DNA of 64,000 nt from an uncultured Microbacterium sp. (lineage in GTDB: Bacteria; Actinomycetota; Actinomycetes; Actinomycetales; Microbacteriaceae): contig NZ_CANKZA010000003.1 in the NCBI RefSeq assembly GCF_947488465.1, positions 62,001-126,000 on the forward strand, read 5' to 3'. The stretch's first letter is position 1. Every line of letters begins with the position of its first letter. Below, in pieces: positions 32,043 to 40,692 of the stretch. Position numbers and translations under genes: made by a program. The notes below the pieces were generated by a model. It was not told the origin of the DNA. It saw only the letters and a program-made list of their open reading frames with translations, and made no database searches.

Positions 32043-32951
32043 TCAGCTCAGGTCGTTGGCCGCGAGCCACTCGGTCGCGATGTCCTCTTTGGACATCTGG
32101 TCGACCGTGGACTGGACGTTCAGAGCCACCAGGCCCTCGGGCGTCAGCGCGGCGCTGACCGCGTTGATGACGTCGGCGATCTCATCGGCCACCGTCGTGC
32201 TCACGACCGGCACCACGTTGGAGGCGAGGAACAGTCCGTCCGGGTCTTCCAGAGTGACGAGGTTCTCGGTCTGGATGCGCGGGTCGGCGCTGTAGACGTT
32301 CGCGATCTGGATGTTGCCGGCCACCAGCTCATCGACCGTCGTGTCGGCCGTGCCGCTGAAGCTGACATCGACGCCATAGACCGACTTCAGGCCCTCGGGG
32401 CCGTAGGGACGCTGCTCGAGCTCGGGCGCTCCGCCGAGGACGAGGTTCGGAAGTCCCGCGAGGTCGGCGATCGAGGTGAGGCTGTTCTCCTCCGCGAACG
32501 CCGCCGTCACGTTGTACGAGTCCTGGTCGGTCGCCGAGGACTGGTCGAGCACCGTGAGGCCCTCGGGCAGGGCTTCCTGCAGCGCGGCGAAGACGTCGTC
32601 CGAGCTCGTGGCGGTCGTCTCGGGGTCGAAGAACTGCAGCAGGTTGCCGGTGTACTCCGGGAACAGCTGGATCGAACCGTCCTCGAGCGAGGGGATGTAC
32701 GCGTCGCGCTGGCCGATGCTGAACTTGCGGTCGACCGTGAAGCCGGCGCCCTCGAGGGCCTGGGCGTAGATCTCGGCGATGATCTCGTTCGAGTAGTAGG
32801 CCTGCGAGCCGATCGTGATTGTGTCGGATGCCGGTGCTGCCGAGCTCTCGCCGCCGGTGAGCGGGTCGGAGGACGCGCAGCCGGCGAGCGCGAGGGCCGC
32901 GACGGCCGAGCCGGCGAGTGCGACGGTCAAACGGGTGCGGATACGGGACAT
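32043..32951 (-). CDS. Glycine betaine/quaternary-amine binding lipoprotein
   Basis: 302 residues from ATG 32951. A lipoprotein signal ends in L-A-L-A-G-C, so it is anchored outside the membrane. The body is an OpuAC/ProX-like type 2 binding fold (T-I-G-S-Q-A-Y-Y-S-N-E-I-I-A-E-I, then L-F-P-E-Y-T-G-N-L-L). It delivers compatible solutes such as betaine, choline or carnitine to the permease pair encoded upstream. Last gene of the operon. Confidence 0.93.
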   Translation of the reverse strand: MSRIRTRLTVALAGSAVAALALAGCASSDPLTGGESSAAPASDTITIGSQAYYSNEIIAEIYAQALEGAGFTVDRKFSIGQRDAYIPSLEDGSIQLFPEYTGNLLQFFDPETTATSSDDVFAALQEALPEGLTVLDQSSATDQDSYNVTAAFAEENSLTSIADLAGLPNLVLGGAPELEQRPYGPEGLKSVYGVDVSFSGTADTTVDELVAGNIQIANVYSADPRIQTENLVTLEDPDGLFLASNVVPVVSTTVADEIADVINAVSAALTPEGLVALNVQSTVDQMSKEDIATEWLAANDLS

Positions 32952-32988
32952 GGTGTGCCTTTCGTAGGGATGCTGTGGACAGAGGGAA

Positions 32989-33720
32989 TCAGGTGGCGTC
33001 AGCACGGTCAACCGCGGTGACGCGCGCGGTGTTCCCCGTGGGTCGGGCAGCTCGGCCACTCACACCGCGGGGGACGACGACGCGCTCAAGAAGTGCGAAC
33101 AGTCCGTCGAGGGCGAGCGCGAGCACCACGACGACGAGCGACGCACCCAAGATGACGTCGAACTGGCGGAGTTGGATGCCTTGGATGATGAAGAATCCGA
33201 GGCCGCCGAGGCCGACGTAGGCCGCGATCGTCACGGTCGCAACGACCTGCAACGTCGCTGCGCGGATGCCGCCGATCAGGAGCGGAAGCCCGAGCGGGAC
33301 TTCGATCTTCCAGAGCACCTGCCACGGCGTCATGCCCACTGCGCGGCCGGCTTCGATGACCGTACGGTCGATGGCCTGGACCCCGGTGTAGGCGCCCGCG
33401 AGGATCGACGGGATCGCCAGCAGGACGAAGGCGAACACCGCCGCTTCGGTTTTGTGGACGACGCCGATCACCAGTACGAGCAGCAGCACCAGGCCGAGAG
33501 AGGGGAGCGCGCGCGCTGCGCCGGACAAGGCGACGGCGATTTCGCGTCCGCGCCCGGTGTGGCCGATCAGCCATCCGAGCGGAATCGCGATCAGCGCCGC
33601 GATCGCGACCGAGCCGAACGTGAACGCAAGGTGCTGCCAGATCGCTTCGGGAAGCGGGAGCGAACCCGTCAGACGGTCGGGCGAGAAGATCCAGGCGAAG
33701 GCATCGAAGAAGACGTTCAT
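32989..33720 (-). CDS. Quaternary-amine ABC transporter permease
   Basis: 243 residues with about five membrane helices and the EAA-type loop I-E-A-G-R-A-V-G-M-T-P-W-Q. It is a ProW/OpuCB-like permease that pairs with the protein encoded at 33717-34400. ATG 33720 overlaps the stop of that gene. Confidence 0.94.
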   Translation of the reverse strand: MNVFFDAFAWIFSPDRLTGSLPLPEAIWQHLAFTFGSVAIAALIAIPLGWLIGHTGRGREIAVALSGAARALPSLGLVLLLVLVIGVVHKTEAAVFAFVLLAIPSILAGAYTGVQAIDRTVIEAGRAVGMTPWQVLWKIEVPLGLPLLIGGIRAATLQVVATVTIAAYVGLGGLGFFIIQGIQLRQFDVILGASLVVVVLALALDGLFALLERVVVPRGVSGRAARPTGNTARVTAVDRADAT

Positions 33721-34400
33721 GTGGCGCCCCCGACAGCGAGCGCGCGACGTTCACGGCGCGTCGGCGAACGGCGCGGGAGCCAGGGCATTGCGACCCTGCC
33801 GATGAGCACCAGGAGGAGGTCGACGATCAGGGCGATCACGACGACTGCCACGACCCCGGCGAGCACTTCCGGGATGATGCGACGCTGGAACCCGTTCGTG
33901 AACAGGTAGCCGAGGTTCTGCACCCCGATCAAGATGCCGACCGTCGCGAGGGAAATCGTCGAGGTCGCGGTCACCCGCAGTCCCGCCAGCAGAACGGGGC
34001 CGGACAGCGGGAGATCGACGGTCCAAAATCGGCGCCACGGACCGAAGCCCACCGCGATCGCCGCGCTCCGCGTCGTGGCGTCGACCGAATCGAGACCGTC
34101 GGCGACCGAGCGCGTCATGATGGCGATCCCATAGATCGTCAGCGCGACAATCAGATTCAGTTCCGACAGGTAGGGGATGCCGAACCCGGCCGCGAGGAGG
34201 GCGAAAAGGCCGAGCGAGGGGATCGTGTACAGCAACCCGACGGTGGTGAGCACGGGACCTCGCAACGATGTGTACCGCCAGGCCGCCCAGCCGATCGGCA
34301 ACGCGATGAGGAACCCGAGTGCGATCGGAAGAAGGCTCTGACGCAGATGATCCAGCGTCAGGCTTCCGATCAGGTCGAGGTTGTCGAAAATCCAGTTCAC
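33717..34400 (-). CDS. Quaternary-amine ABC transporter permease
   Basis: 227 residues, the second OpuC-like permease. The coupling loop reads A-A-I-A-V-G-F-G-P-W-R-R-F-W. It overlaps both neighbours (ATPase gene upstream, second permease downstream) by ATGA, so the four genes form one operon in the order ATPase, permease, permease, binding protein. Confidence 0.94.
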   Translation of the reverse strand: MNWIFDNLDLIGSLTLDHLRQSLLPIALGFLIALPIGWAAWRYTSLRGPVLTTVGLLYTIPSLGLFALLAAGFGIPYLSELNLIVALTIYGIAIMTRSVADGLDSVDATTRSAAIAVGFGPWRRFWTVDLPLSGPVLLAGLRVTATSTISLATVGILIGVQNLGYLFTNGFQRRIIPEVLAGVVAVVVIALIVDLLLVLIGRVAMPWLPRRSPTRRERRALAVGGAT

Positions 34401-35233
34401 AGACCCGCCTCGGGTCCGTTGCCGGTGAGCACACCCTGCGTGCGACCGGCGGCATCCACCAACACCGTTCCGTGCGCCGTCTGCTTCAGGGACAGCGCGC
34501 GCGACCCGCGGTCGACGCCGACGAACTCCGTCACGAAGTCCGTGGCCGGGTTCTCCATGATCTCGCTCGGGCTTCCGACCTGCGCAATGCGGGCGCCCTT
34601 CTCGAGGATCACGACCTGGTCGCCCAGCAGGAAGGCTTCGTCGATGTCGTGCGTGACGAAGACGACGGTCTTGTCGAGGTCGCGTTGCAGACGGATCGTC
34701 TCGGCCTGCAGTTCTTTTCGCACGATGGGGTCAACGGCGCCGAACGGTTCATCCATCAGCAGGATGTCGGGGTCGGCGGCGAGTCCCCGCGCGACGCCGA
34801 CGCGCTGCTGTTGCCCGCCGGAGAGTTGCCGCGGATACCGATCGGCGAGTGCGCGATCGAGGCCGACGATATCGAGCAGCTCGAGCGCGCGTGCTCGCGC
34901 CTGTTTCTTGGGCGTGCCGCCCAGCACCGGCACCGTCGCGACGTTGTCGGCGACGGTGAAGTGCGGGAGCAGCCCCGCGTTCTGCAGGACGTACCCGATG
35001 CCGCGGCGGAGTTTCACCGGGTCGCGGCCCTGGATCGGCTCGCCGTCGATCGTGATCTCGCCGCTCGTGGGCTCGATGAGCCGGTTGATCATCCGCAGCA
35101 GGGTTGTCTTGCCACATCCGGAGGACCCGACGAACACGGTCGTCTTGTGCGCGGGCAGGACGAGGCTGAAATCAGCCACGGCCACGGTGCCGTCGGCGAA
35201 TTTCTTCGTCACGGAGCGGAATTCGATCGCCAT
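34397..35233 (-). CDS. Quaternary-amine ABC transporter ATP-binding protein
   Basis: 278 residues from ATG 35233 (GGAAGAG upstream). Walker A is GSSGCGKTT, signature LSGGQQQR, Walker B ILLMDEPF, with the G-A-V-D-P switch typical of the OpuCA/ProV group. The C-terminal part is short: a single degenerate regulatory segment replaces the two CBS domains found in many OpuCA proteins, so ionic-strength gating may be weak or absent. Confidence 0.93.
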   Translation of the reverse strand: MAIEFRSVTKKFADGTVAVADFSLVLPAHKTTVFVGSSGCGKTTLLRMINRLIEPTSGEITIDGEPIQGRDPVKLRRGIGYVLQNAGLLPHFTVADNVATVPVLGGTPKKQARARALELLDIVGLDRALADRYPRQLSGGQQQRVGVARGLAADPDILLMDEPFGAVDPIVRKELQAETIRLQRDLDKTVVFVTHDIDEAFLLGDQVVILEKGARIAQVGSPSEIMENPATDFVTEFVGVDRGSRALSLKQTAHGTVLVDAAGRTQGVLTGNGPEAGL

Positions 35234-35316
35234 GCTGCTCTTCCGTTCGGGTGTTCCACCCAACCACATGCGGCCGACATCGGCGCAAGGGCTGGCATAC
35301 GGCGTCACAGTCGGGT

Positions 35317-36726
35317 ATGCGTGAAGGTATGGATGCCGCAGAGTTCGACCTGATCGTGATCGGCGCCGGCCCCGTCGGCGAGAACGTTGCAGACCGGGCG
35401 GTGCAGGGCGGCCTTTCGGTCGCCATCGTCGAGAGCGAACTCGTCGGCGGCGAGTGCTCGTACTGGGCCTGCATGCCCTCCAAAGTCCTGCTGCGCGCCG
35501 GCGCCGCCCTGCGGGCAGCGAACGATGCTCCCGGAACAGGCACGACCGGTGGCGTCGACGTTGCCGCGGTCCTGCGCCGCCGTGACGAGATCGTCCACGA
35601 GTGGAACGACGCCGGGCAGGTCGAGTGGCTCCAGGGCGCCGGCATCGACCTCATCCGCGGCCACGGCACGATCACCGGTGAGCGCGAAGTCACCGTCGAC
35701 GGCGACCGGGTCCTGCGTGCTCGGCACGCCGTCGCCGTATGCACGGGATCGGCCGCCCTCCTCCCCGACATCCCCGGGCTGGCCGATGCCGCGCCGTGGA
35801 TCTCGCGAGAGGCCACCGCCGTGCGCGAGATCCCGGAGTCGCTCGTGATCCTCGGCGGCGGCGTCGTCGCGTGCGAGCTCGCCACGGCCTACGCCTCCTT
35901 CGGGTGCGCAGTGACCGTCCTTGCCCGATCGCGGCTCCTCGGTGGGATGGAGCCGTTCGCCGGCGACCGGGTCGCCACTGCGTTACGCACAGCCGGCGTG
36001 GACGTGCGTACGGGCGTCGATGCCCAGCGGGTAACGCGGTCCGGGAGCCGCGTCACGGTGGAACTCGGCGACGGTACGCGGGTCGCGGCATCCGAAATTC
36101 TCGTCGCGACCGGACGCACGCCGCGCACCGGCGACGTCGGTCTGGATGCCGTGGGCCTCGAGCCCGGCGCCTGGATCGACGTCGACGACACGATGCGGGT
36201 GCGGGGGAGCGAGTGGCTCTATGCGGTGGGTGATGTCACCCACCGCGCGCTGCTGACCCATCAGGGCAAGTACCAGGCGCGTGCCGCCGGTGACGTGATC
36301 GCCGCCCGCGCACAGGGGGTCGCCGTCGACGACGCGCCGTGGGGCCGCCACGTCGCCACCGCAGACCACGCGGCCGTCCCGCAGGTCACCTTCACCGACC
36401 CCGAAGTCGCGTCGGTCGGACTCACCGAGGCCGCAGCGCGGAAAGCCGGCATCGCGGTGCGTGTGCTCGATTACAACCTCTCGTGGGTCGCGGGGGCCAG
36501 CACCCACTCCGCGCGATACGACGGCACCGCGCGCGCGATCGTGGACGAGGACCGCGGCGTGCTCGTGGGGGCGACCTTCGTCGGGCCGGACGTGGCCGAG
36601 CTCCTCCACTCCGCGACGATCGCGATCGTGGGCGAAGTCCCGCTCCGTCGGCTGTGGCACGCGGTGCCGCCGTATCCGACGCTCAGCGAGGTGTGGCTGC
36701 GCTGGCTGGAGGAGTACGGTCGCTGA
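35317..36726 (+). CDS. FAD-dependent pyridine nucleotide-disulfide oxidoreductase-like protein
   Basis: 469 residues from ATG 35317 (ATG 35329 is an alternative). It has the FAD motif G-A-G-P-V-G-E-N, the redox pair G-G-E-C-S-Y-W-A-C-M-P-S-K and the NAD(P) motif G-G-G-V-V-A-C-E-L. The C-terminal dimer domain ends Y-P-T-L-S-E where dihydrolipoamide and mercuric reductases have H-P-T-x-S-E, so the catalytic histidine is a tyrosine. It is a MerA/Lpd-like reductase of unknown substrate. Several actinobacterial members share this change. Confidence 0.85.
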   Translation: MREGMDAAEFDLIVIGAGPVGENVADRAVQGGLSVAIVESELVGGECSYWACMPSKVLLRAGAALRAANDAPGTGTTGGVDVAAVLRRRDEIVHEWNDAGQVEWLQGAGIDLIRGHGTITGEREVTVDGDRVLRARHAVAVCTGSAALLPDIPGLADAAPWISREATAVREIPESLVILGGGVVACELATAYASFGCAVTVLARSRLLGGMEPFAGDRVATALRTAGVDVRTGVDAQRVTRSGSRVTVELGDGTRVAASEILVATGRTPRTGDVGLDAVGLEPGAWIDVDDTMRVRGSEWLYAVGDVTHRALLTHQGKYQARAAGDVIAARAQGVAVDDAPWGRHVATADHAAVPQVTFTDPEVASVGLTEAAARKAGIAVRVLDYNLSWVAGASTHSARYDGTARAIVDEDRGVLVGATFVGPDVAELLHSATIAIVGEVPLRRLWHAVPPYPTLSEVWLRWLEEYGR

Positions 36727-36729
36727 CCT

Positions 36730-36876
36730 TCACGCGCGCTCCTCCGGCGTGGCCAATGCGAGCGCGCGCTGTTCCTCGGTCGTCAGTGGCGCCCGCGTGA
36801 CGATGTCGTGGACGAAGGCCAGCTTGCGCTGGACGGGCGCGGTGATCGTGAACGGGTAGAGGTCGGAGAGACCCAT
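36730..36876 (-). CDS. Small hypothetical protein
   Basis: 48 residues from ATG 36876 (M-G-L-S-D-L-Y-P-F-T-I). The frame stays open upstream (S-R-G-F-N-R-I-N-R-A), so a longer product from a non-ATG start is possible. The amino-acid usage looks like real protein (ending E-E-Q-R-A-L-A-L-A-T-P-E-E-R-A) rather than a shadow frame, and nothing else covers this gap. Function unknown. Confidence 0.45.
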   Translation of the reverse strand: MGLSDLYPFTITAPVQRKLAFVHDIVTRAPLTTEEQRALALATPEERA

Positions 36877-36951
36877 GGCGCGGTTGATGCGGTTGAATCC
36901 GCGCGACAGCCATCCTCCAGGGCGTCGCCACCCCTGCCTACACTGGCCGAC

Positions 36952-38031
36952 ATGCACCAGCTCTCCCGCGATGAGGCGCGCCGACTGGTCGTGCGTGCGC
37001 AACTTCTCGATGCCGATCGACCGGGCGACGTCGTCGAAGTCGCCGAACAGCTCGCCGCGATCAAAATCGATCCGACCGCGACGATCGCCACGTCCGAGCA
37101 GACGATCCTGTGGTCGCGCATCGGCTGGTCGTACGAGCCGGGACAGCTCCGCAAAGCCGTCGAAGGCGACCACCTCCTCTTCGAGCACGATGGGCACTTC
37201 CACGCGGGTTCGTTGCTGGCCGCACGCGTCGCGCGCATGCGCGGCCGAGTCTTGCGGGCCCAAGCGACGCAGTGGTTGGCGGCGAACGCACGCTTCCGTG
37301 CTGATGTCTTGGCTGCGTTGCGCGCCGAAGGGCCCCTGCTGGCGGCGCAGATCGCCGATACCAGCCAGGTCGCTCACGCGAGCGAGTCGGGCTGGTACGG
37401 ATCCAATCAGGTCCCGCGGATGCTGGAGCTCCTGTCGTTCATCGGGGAGGTCTCGATCGTCGGGCGGGAGGGCCGCCTGCGCCGCTGGGACATCGCCGAG
37501 CGCTCGTTTCCGGCAGACATGCCCGTACTCGACTACGACGACGCGGGCCGCATCCTGGATGAGCGCCGGCTGCAGGCGGCCGGTCTCGCGCGGCAGAAGT
37601 CCCCGTGGACTCCGGTGGGCGACGCGGGGGAGCCGGCGACGGTCGAGGGATCGACGTGGAAGTGGCGCGTCGACCCGGTCGCGGCCGCGGGGCTGTCCGA
37701 CGATGCGGGCGGCCGGGTCGCGATCCTCAATCCCTACGACGGGATGCTGTATGACCGCCCGCGCCTGAAGGAGTTGTTCGATTTCGAGTTCGTCCTCGAG
37801 CAATTCAAACCGAAAGGGCAGCGCGTGTTCGGGTACTTCGTGCACCCGATCTTGGCCGGTGACCGCTTCATCGGTCTGCTCGACGCGCAGCTCGACAAGA
37901 AGAGAGAGACGCTGGTGGTCGGCGCCATTCATGAACTCGTCGGCTTCGACGCGGACGAGCGAGACATGGTCCACGCCGAAATCCGCGACCTGGCCGAGTG
38001 GCTGGGCGTGGCGGTCGTGGGGCTGGGCTGA
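36952..38031 (+). CDS. Winged-helix protein of the YcaQ/AlkX DNA glycosylase family
   Basis: 359 residues from ATG 36952, with TACACT (36939-36944) 7 nt before it. The N-terminal S-R-D-E-A-R-R-L-V-V-R-A-Q and a run of winged-helix modules match the HTH_42/YcaQ family. A loop L-L-D-A-Q-L-D-K-K-R-E corresponds to the family's active-site region near R-x-D-x-K. Characterised members unhook interstrand crosslinks and N7-alkyl adducts in DNA. Confidence 0.85.
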   Translation: MHQLSRDEARRLVVRAQLLDADRPGDVVEVAEQLAAIKIDPTATIATSEQTILWSRIGWSYEPGQLRKAVEGDHLLFEHDGHFHAGSLLAARVARMRGRVLRAQATQWLAANARFRADVLAALRAEGPLLAAQIADTSQVAHASESGWYGSNQVPRMLELLSFIGEVSIVGREGRLRRWDIAERSFPADMPVLDYDDAGRILDERRLQAAGLARQKSPWTPVGDAGEPATVEGSTWKWRVDPVAAAGLSDDAGGRVAILNPYDGMLYDRPRLKELFDFEFVLEQFKPKGQRVFGYFVHPILAGDRFIGLLDAQLDKKRETLVVGAIHELVGFDADERDMVHAEIRDLAEWLGVAVVGLG

Positions 38032-38060
38032 CCTCCTACACTGAAGCGCAAGGAGGTCCT

Positions 38061-38606
38061 GTGGACACGACGTGGGTGCTGGTCGACGGTGAGAACATCG
38101 ATGCGACGCTGGGGGGCTCGATCCTCGGTCGCCGTCCGCAACCCGATGAGCGTCCGCGGTGGGATCGCATCCTCACTTTTCTGCAGGATCGGTGGAATCA
38201 GCCCACCCGCGGCCTCTTCTTCCTGAACGCCAGCACGAACCTGCCGATGTCGTTCGTGCAGGCGCTGCTGGCGCTCGGATACCAGCCCATTCCGCTGTCG
38301 GGGGAGACGGACGAAAAGGTCGTCGACATCGCCATCCAGCGAACGCTCACGGCGCTCGCCGAGCGCGACGGCGACGTCGTCCTGGTCAGCCACGACCGGG
38401 ACTTCGTCACCGAGGTGGCTGCGCTCACCGGCACGCGCCGGGTCGGCATCCTCGGGTTCGAAGAGTTCCGCAGCTCCGAATACAGCCACCTTCCGGGGCT
38501 GGAGTTCTTCGACCTCGAATACGACGCCGGCGCATTCGACGCAGCGTTGCCGCGCGTCCGCGTCATCCCGATCGACGAGTTCGACCCCGCGCAGTTCCTG
38601 CGCTGA
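38061..38606 (+). CDS. NYN (PIN-like) domain protein
   Basis: 181 residues from GTG 38061 with a perfect AAGGAGGT. Acidic residues of the NYN/DUF88 fold are visible: V-D-G-E-N-I-D, E-T-D-E-K-V-V-D and V-S-H-D-R-D-F. These bind metal in PIN-like ribonucleases. The RNA target is unknown. TACACT (38037-38042) gives it its own promoter. Confidence 0.88.
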   Translation: MDTTWVLVDGENIDATLGGSILGRRPQPDERPRWDRILTFLQDRWNQPTRGLFFLNASTNLPMSFVQALLALGYQPIPLSGETDEKVVDIAIQRTLTALAERDGDVVLVSHDRDFVTEVAALTGTRRVGILGFEEFRSSEYSHLPGLEFFDLEYDAGAFDAALPRVRVIPIDEFDPAQFLR

Positions 38607-38622
38607 CGATCTGAGGAGACCC

Positions 38623-39900
38623 GTGCCTGATACCGACCGTGCCCGCGCCCACGCCGAAGACCTTGCCGACTTCGTCGCCGCATCGCCGTCGAGCTTCCAC
38701 GCCGCCGCCGAGGTCGCCCGTCGCCTGGTGGATGCCGGGTTCGCCGCTCTCGACGAGACCGAGGCCTGGCCGGCACAGCCCGGATCGAAGCACCTTGTCG
38801 TTCGGGACGGCGCCGTGATCGCATGGGTCGTTCCTGCAGGCGCCTCCGCGGATACCGGGTTCCAGATCTTCGGCGCGCACAGCGATTCGCCCGCGCTCAA
38901 GCTCAAGCCGCAGCCCACGACGGGCCGGTTCGGCTGGCTGCAGGCGGGTGTCGAAATCTACGGCGGCCCACTCCTGAACTCGTGGCTCGACCGTGAGCTC
39001 CGCCTCGCCGGACGCCTCGTGCTCGAGGACGGCACCGCGGTTCTCGCTTCGACAGGGCCGCTGCTGCGGCTGCCGCAGCTGGCGATCCACCTCGACCGCG
39101 AGGCGAACGACCACCTGGCACTGCACAAGCAGACCCAGACGCAGCCGGTGTGGGGGCTGGGTGAGACCGCATCCGCCGACCTGCTCGGCGAGCTCGCGGG
39201 CGCGGCCGGGGTGGATGCTGCCCGCATTCGCGGCTACGACATCGTCACCGCCGATGCCGCGCGCGGCGCGGTTTTCGGCAAGGACGACGTCTTCTTCGCG
39301 AGTGGCCGCCTCGACGATCTCGCCTCCGTGCACGCGGGTGTGGTGGCGCTGCTCGCCCACGAGGCCACCGATCGGATCGCGATGCTGGCGGTATTCGATC
39401 ACGAGGAGGTCGGCTCAGCCACGCGATCGGGCGCGGCCGGGCCGTTCTTGTCCGACGTGATCGAGCGCGTACAGCTCTCGCTCGGCGCCGACCGTGAGCA
39501 GCAGTTGCGCGCGCTCGCCGCATCCTGGTGCGTCTCGAGCGACGTTGGGCACTCCGTGCATCCGAACTACGCCGACAAGCACGACCCGGTCGTCCAGCCG
39601 ATTCTCGGCAGCGGCCCGATCCTGAAGATCAATGCGAACCAGCGTTATGCGACCGACGGGGCCGGTGCCGCCGCCTGGCACCGCTGGTGTGCGGATGCCG
39701 GGGTCACCTCGCAGGAGTTCGTCTCGAACAACGCGGTCCCGTGCGGCTCGACCATCGGGCCGATCACCGCGACCCGGAGCGGCATCCGGACGGTCGATGT
39801 CGGCATCCCGATCCTGTCGATGCACTCGGCTCGCGAGCTCGCCGGCACGAGCGATCTCCTCGACCTCACCCGCGCCGCGGGAGCCTTCTTCGCCGGCTGA
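38623..39900 (+). CDS. M18 family aminopeptidase
   Basis: 425 residues from GTG 38623 (GAGGAG upstream). Dinuclear zinc ligands of the family: G-A-H-S-D-S-P near residue 87, S-G-R-L-D-D-L-A, D-H-E-E-V-G-S and S-M-H-S-A-R-E-L at the C-terminus. It removes N-terminal, often acidic, residues from peptides in the cytoplasm. It follows the NYN gene by 16 bp. Confidence 0.94.
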   Translation: MPDTDRARAHAEDLADFVAASPSSFHAAAEVARRLVDAGFAALDETEAWPAQPGSKHLVVRDGAVIAWVVPAGASADTGFQIFGAHSDSPALKLKPQPTTGRFGWLQAGVEIYGGPLLNSWLDRELRLAGRLVLEDGTAVLASTGPLLRLPQLAIHLDREANDHLALHKQTQTQPVWGLGETASADLLGELAGAAGVDAARIRGYDIVTADAARGAVFGKDDVFFASGRLDDLASVHAGVVALLAHEATDRIAMLAVFDHEEVGSATRSGAAGPFLSDVIERVQLSLGADREQQLRALAASWCVSSDVGHSVHPNYADKHDPVVQPILGSGPILKINANQRYATDGAGAAAWHRWCADAGVTSQEFVSNNAVPCGSTIGPITATRSGIRTVDVGIPILSMHSARELAGTSDLLDLTRAAGAFFAG

Positions 39901-39911
39901 CGCGCGCTGGC

Positions 39912-39959
39912 GGGGCGGGTCGTGCCGCATCGCGCGGTGGATGCGGCAACAAATGCCCC
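39912..39959. repeat. 48-bp palindromic repeat, copy A
   Basis: Arms 39912-39930 and 39941-39959 can fold into an imperfect hairpin starting GGGGCGGGT and ending ATGCCCC. A second copy of the same length and arm spacing lies at 43702-43749. Both lie 10-11 bp after the stop codon of a plus-strand gene. REP-like behaviour and a termination role are both possible. Confidence 0.65.
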
Positions 39960-40021
39960 CCGAGCCGTCGCGGCAGGCTCCGCGTTGGCTGTGAGTCGCT
40001 CAGCATCCGCCCGATGCCGCA

Positions 40022-40058
40022 TCGATCGACGTATCGTTGAGTATCGCTCGATATATCG
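40022..40058. promoter_or_regulatory. Candidate PadR operator
   Basis: An AT-rich run upstream of padR with TCGATCGA (40022-40029), two direct GTATCG copies (40031, 40041) and the palindrome CGATATATCG (40049-40058), 12 bp before the ATG. PadR repressors commonly bind palindromes at their own promoter, so autoregulation is likely. Confidence 0.55.
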
Positions 40059-40070
40059 TTGGAGGATTTC

Positions 40071-40688
40071 ATGGGTACTTCATTCACAGACGGACGGTTC
40101 CCGGGCAAGGGTTTCGGACAGGCATTCGGCGGCGCATCGGCCGATGACCTCTGGAACACCCTGGGCCAGATCAAGGACGGTCTCGAGCAGAGTTTCGGCG
40201 ACACCTTCAGCCAGTTCGGCCAGAAGGTCGGCACCCGCGCCCCGCGCGGCGACGTGCGTGCCGCGATCCTCTCGCTCCTCATCGAGCAGCCGATGCACGG
40301 CTACCAGCTCATCCAGCAGATCGAGGAGCGTAGCGGCGGCGCGTGGAAGCCGAGCCCCGGCTCAGTCTACCCGACCCTGCAGATGCTCACCGATGAAGGC
40401 CTGATCGACGTCGAAGAATCCGGCGGACGCAAGACCTACTCGCTGACGGCCGCCGGACGCACCGAGGCCGACAGTGCCGATCGCTCGTGGGCGACTTCCG
40501 ACGCGTCTTCCTCCACCGGCGGCCCCCGCACGCACCGGAGCGGCGCCCCGCTGACGAAGTCGGGCGCGAACCTCGCTCAGGCGGCGATGCAGGTGGGCCG
40601 CACCGGCACGCCCGAGCAGATCGCCGAAGCGGTGGCCGTGCTCGACGACGCCCGGCGCAAGCTCTACGCGATCCTTGCCCAGGACTGA
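40071..40688 (+). CDS. PadR family transcriptional regulator
   Basis: 205 residues from ATG 40071, preceded by GGAGGA. A Gly/Phe-rich 50-residue leader comes before the winged helix (A-A-I-L-S-L-L-I-E-Q-P-M-H-G-Y-Q-L, then S-P-G-S-V-Y-P-T-L-Q-M-L). The C-terminal part is a dimerisation helix with a Ser/Thr-rich insert. It probably controls itself and the kinase and MFS genes downstream; PadR regulators often govern transporters. Confidence 0.92.
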   Translation: MGTSFTDGRFPGKGFGQAFGGASADDLWNTLGQIKDGLEQSFGDTFSQFGQKVGTRAPRGDVRAAILSLLIEQPMHGYQLIQQIEERSGGAWKPSPGSVYPTLQMLTDEGLIDVEESGGRKTYSLTAAGRTEADSADRSWATSDASSSTGGPRTHRSGAPLTKSGANLAQAAMQVGRTGTPEQIAEAVAVLDDARRKLYAILAQD

Positions 40689-40692
40689 GCGG

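Noticed and set aside
35234..35316. Riboswitch upstream of the OpuC-like operon or flavoprotein gene
   Set aside because: The gap is only about 80 bp and no conserved riboswitch core was visible.
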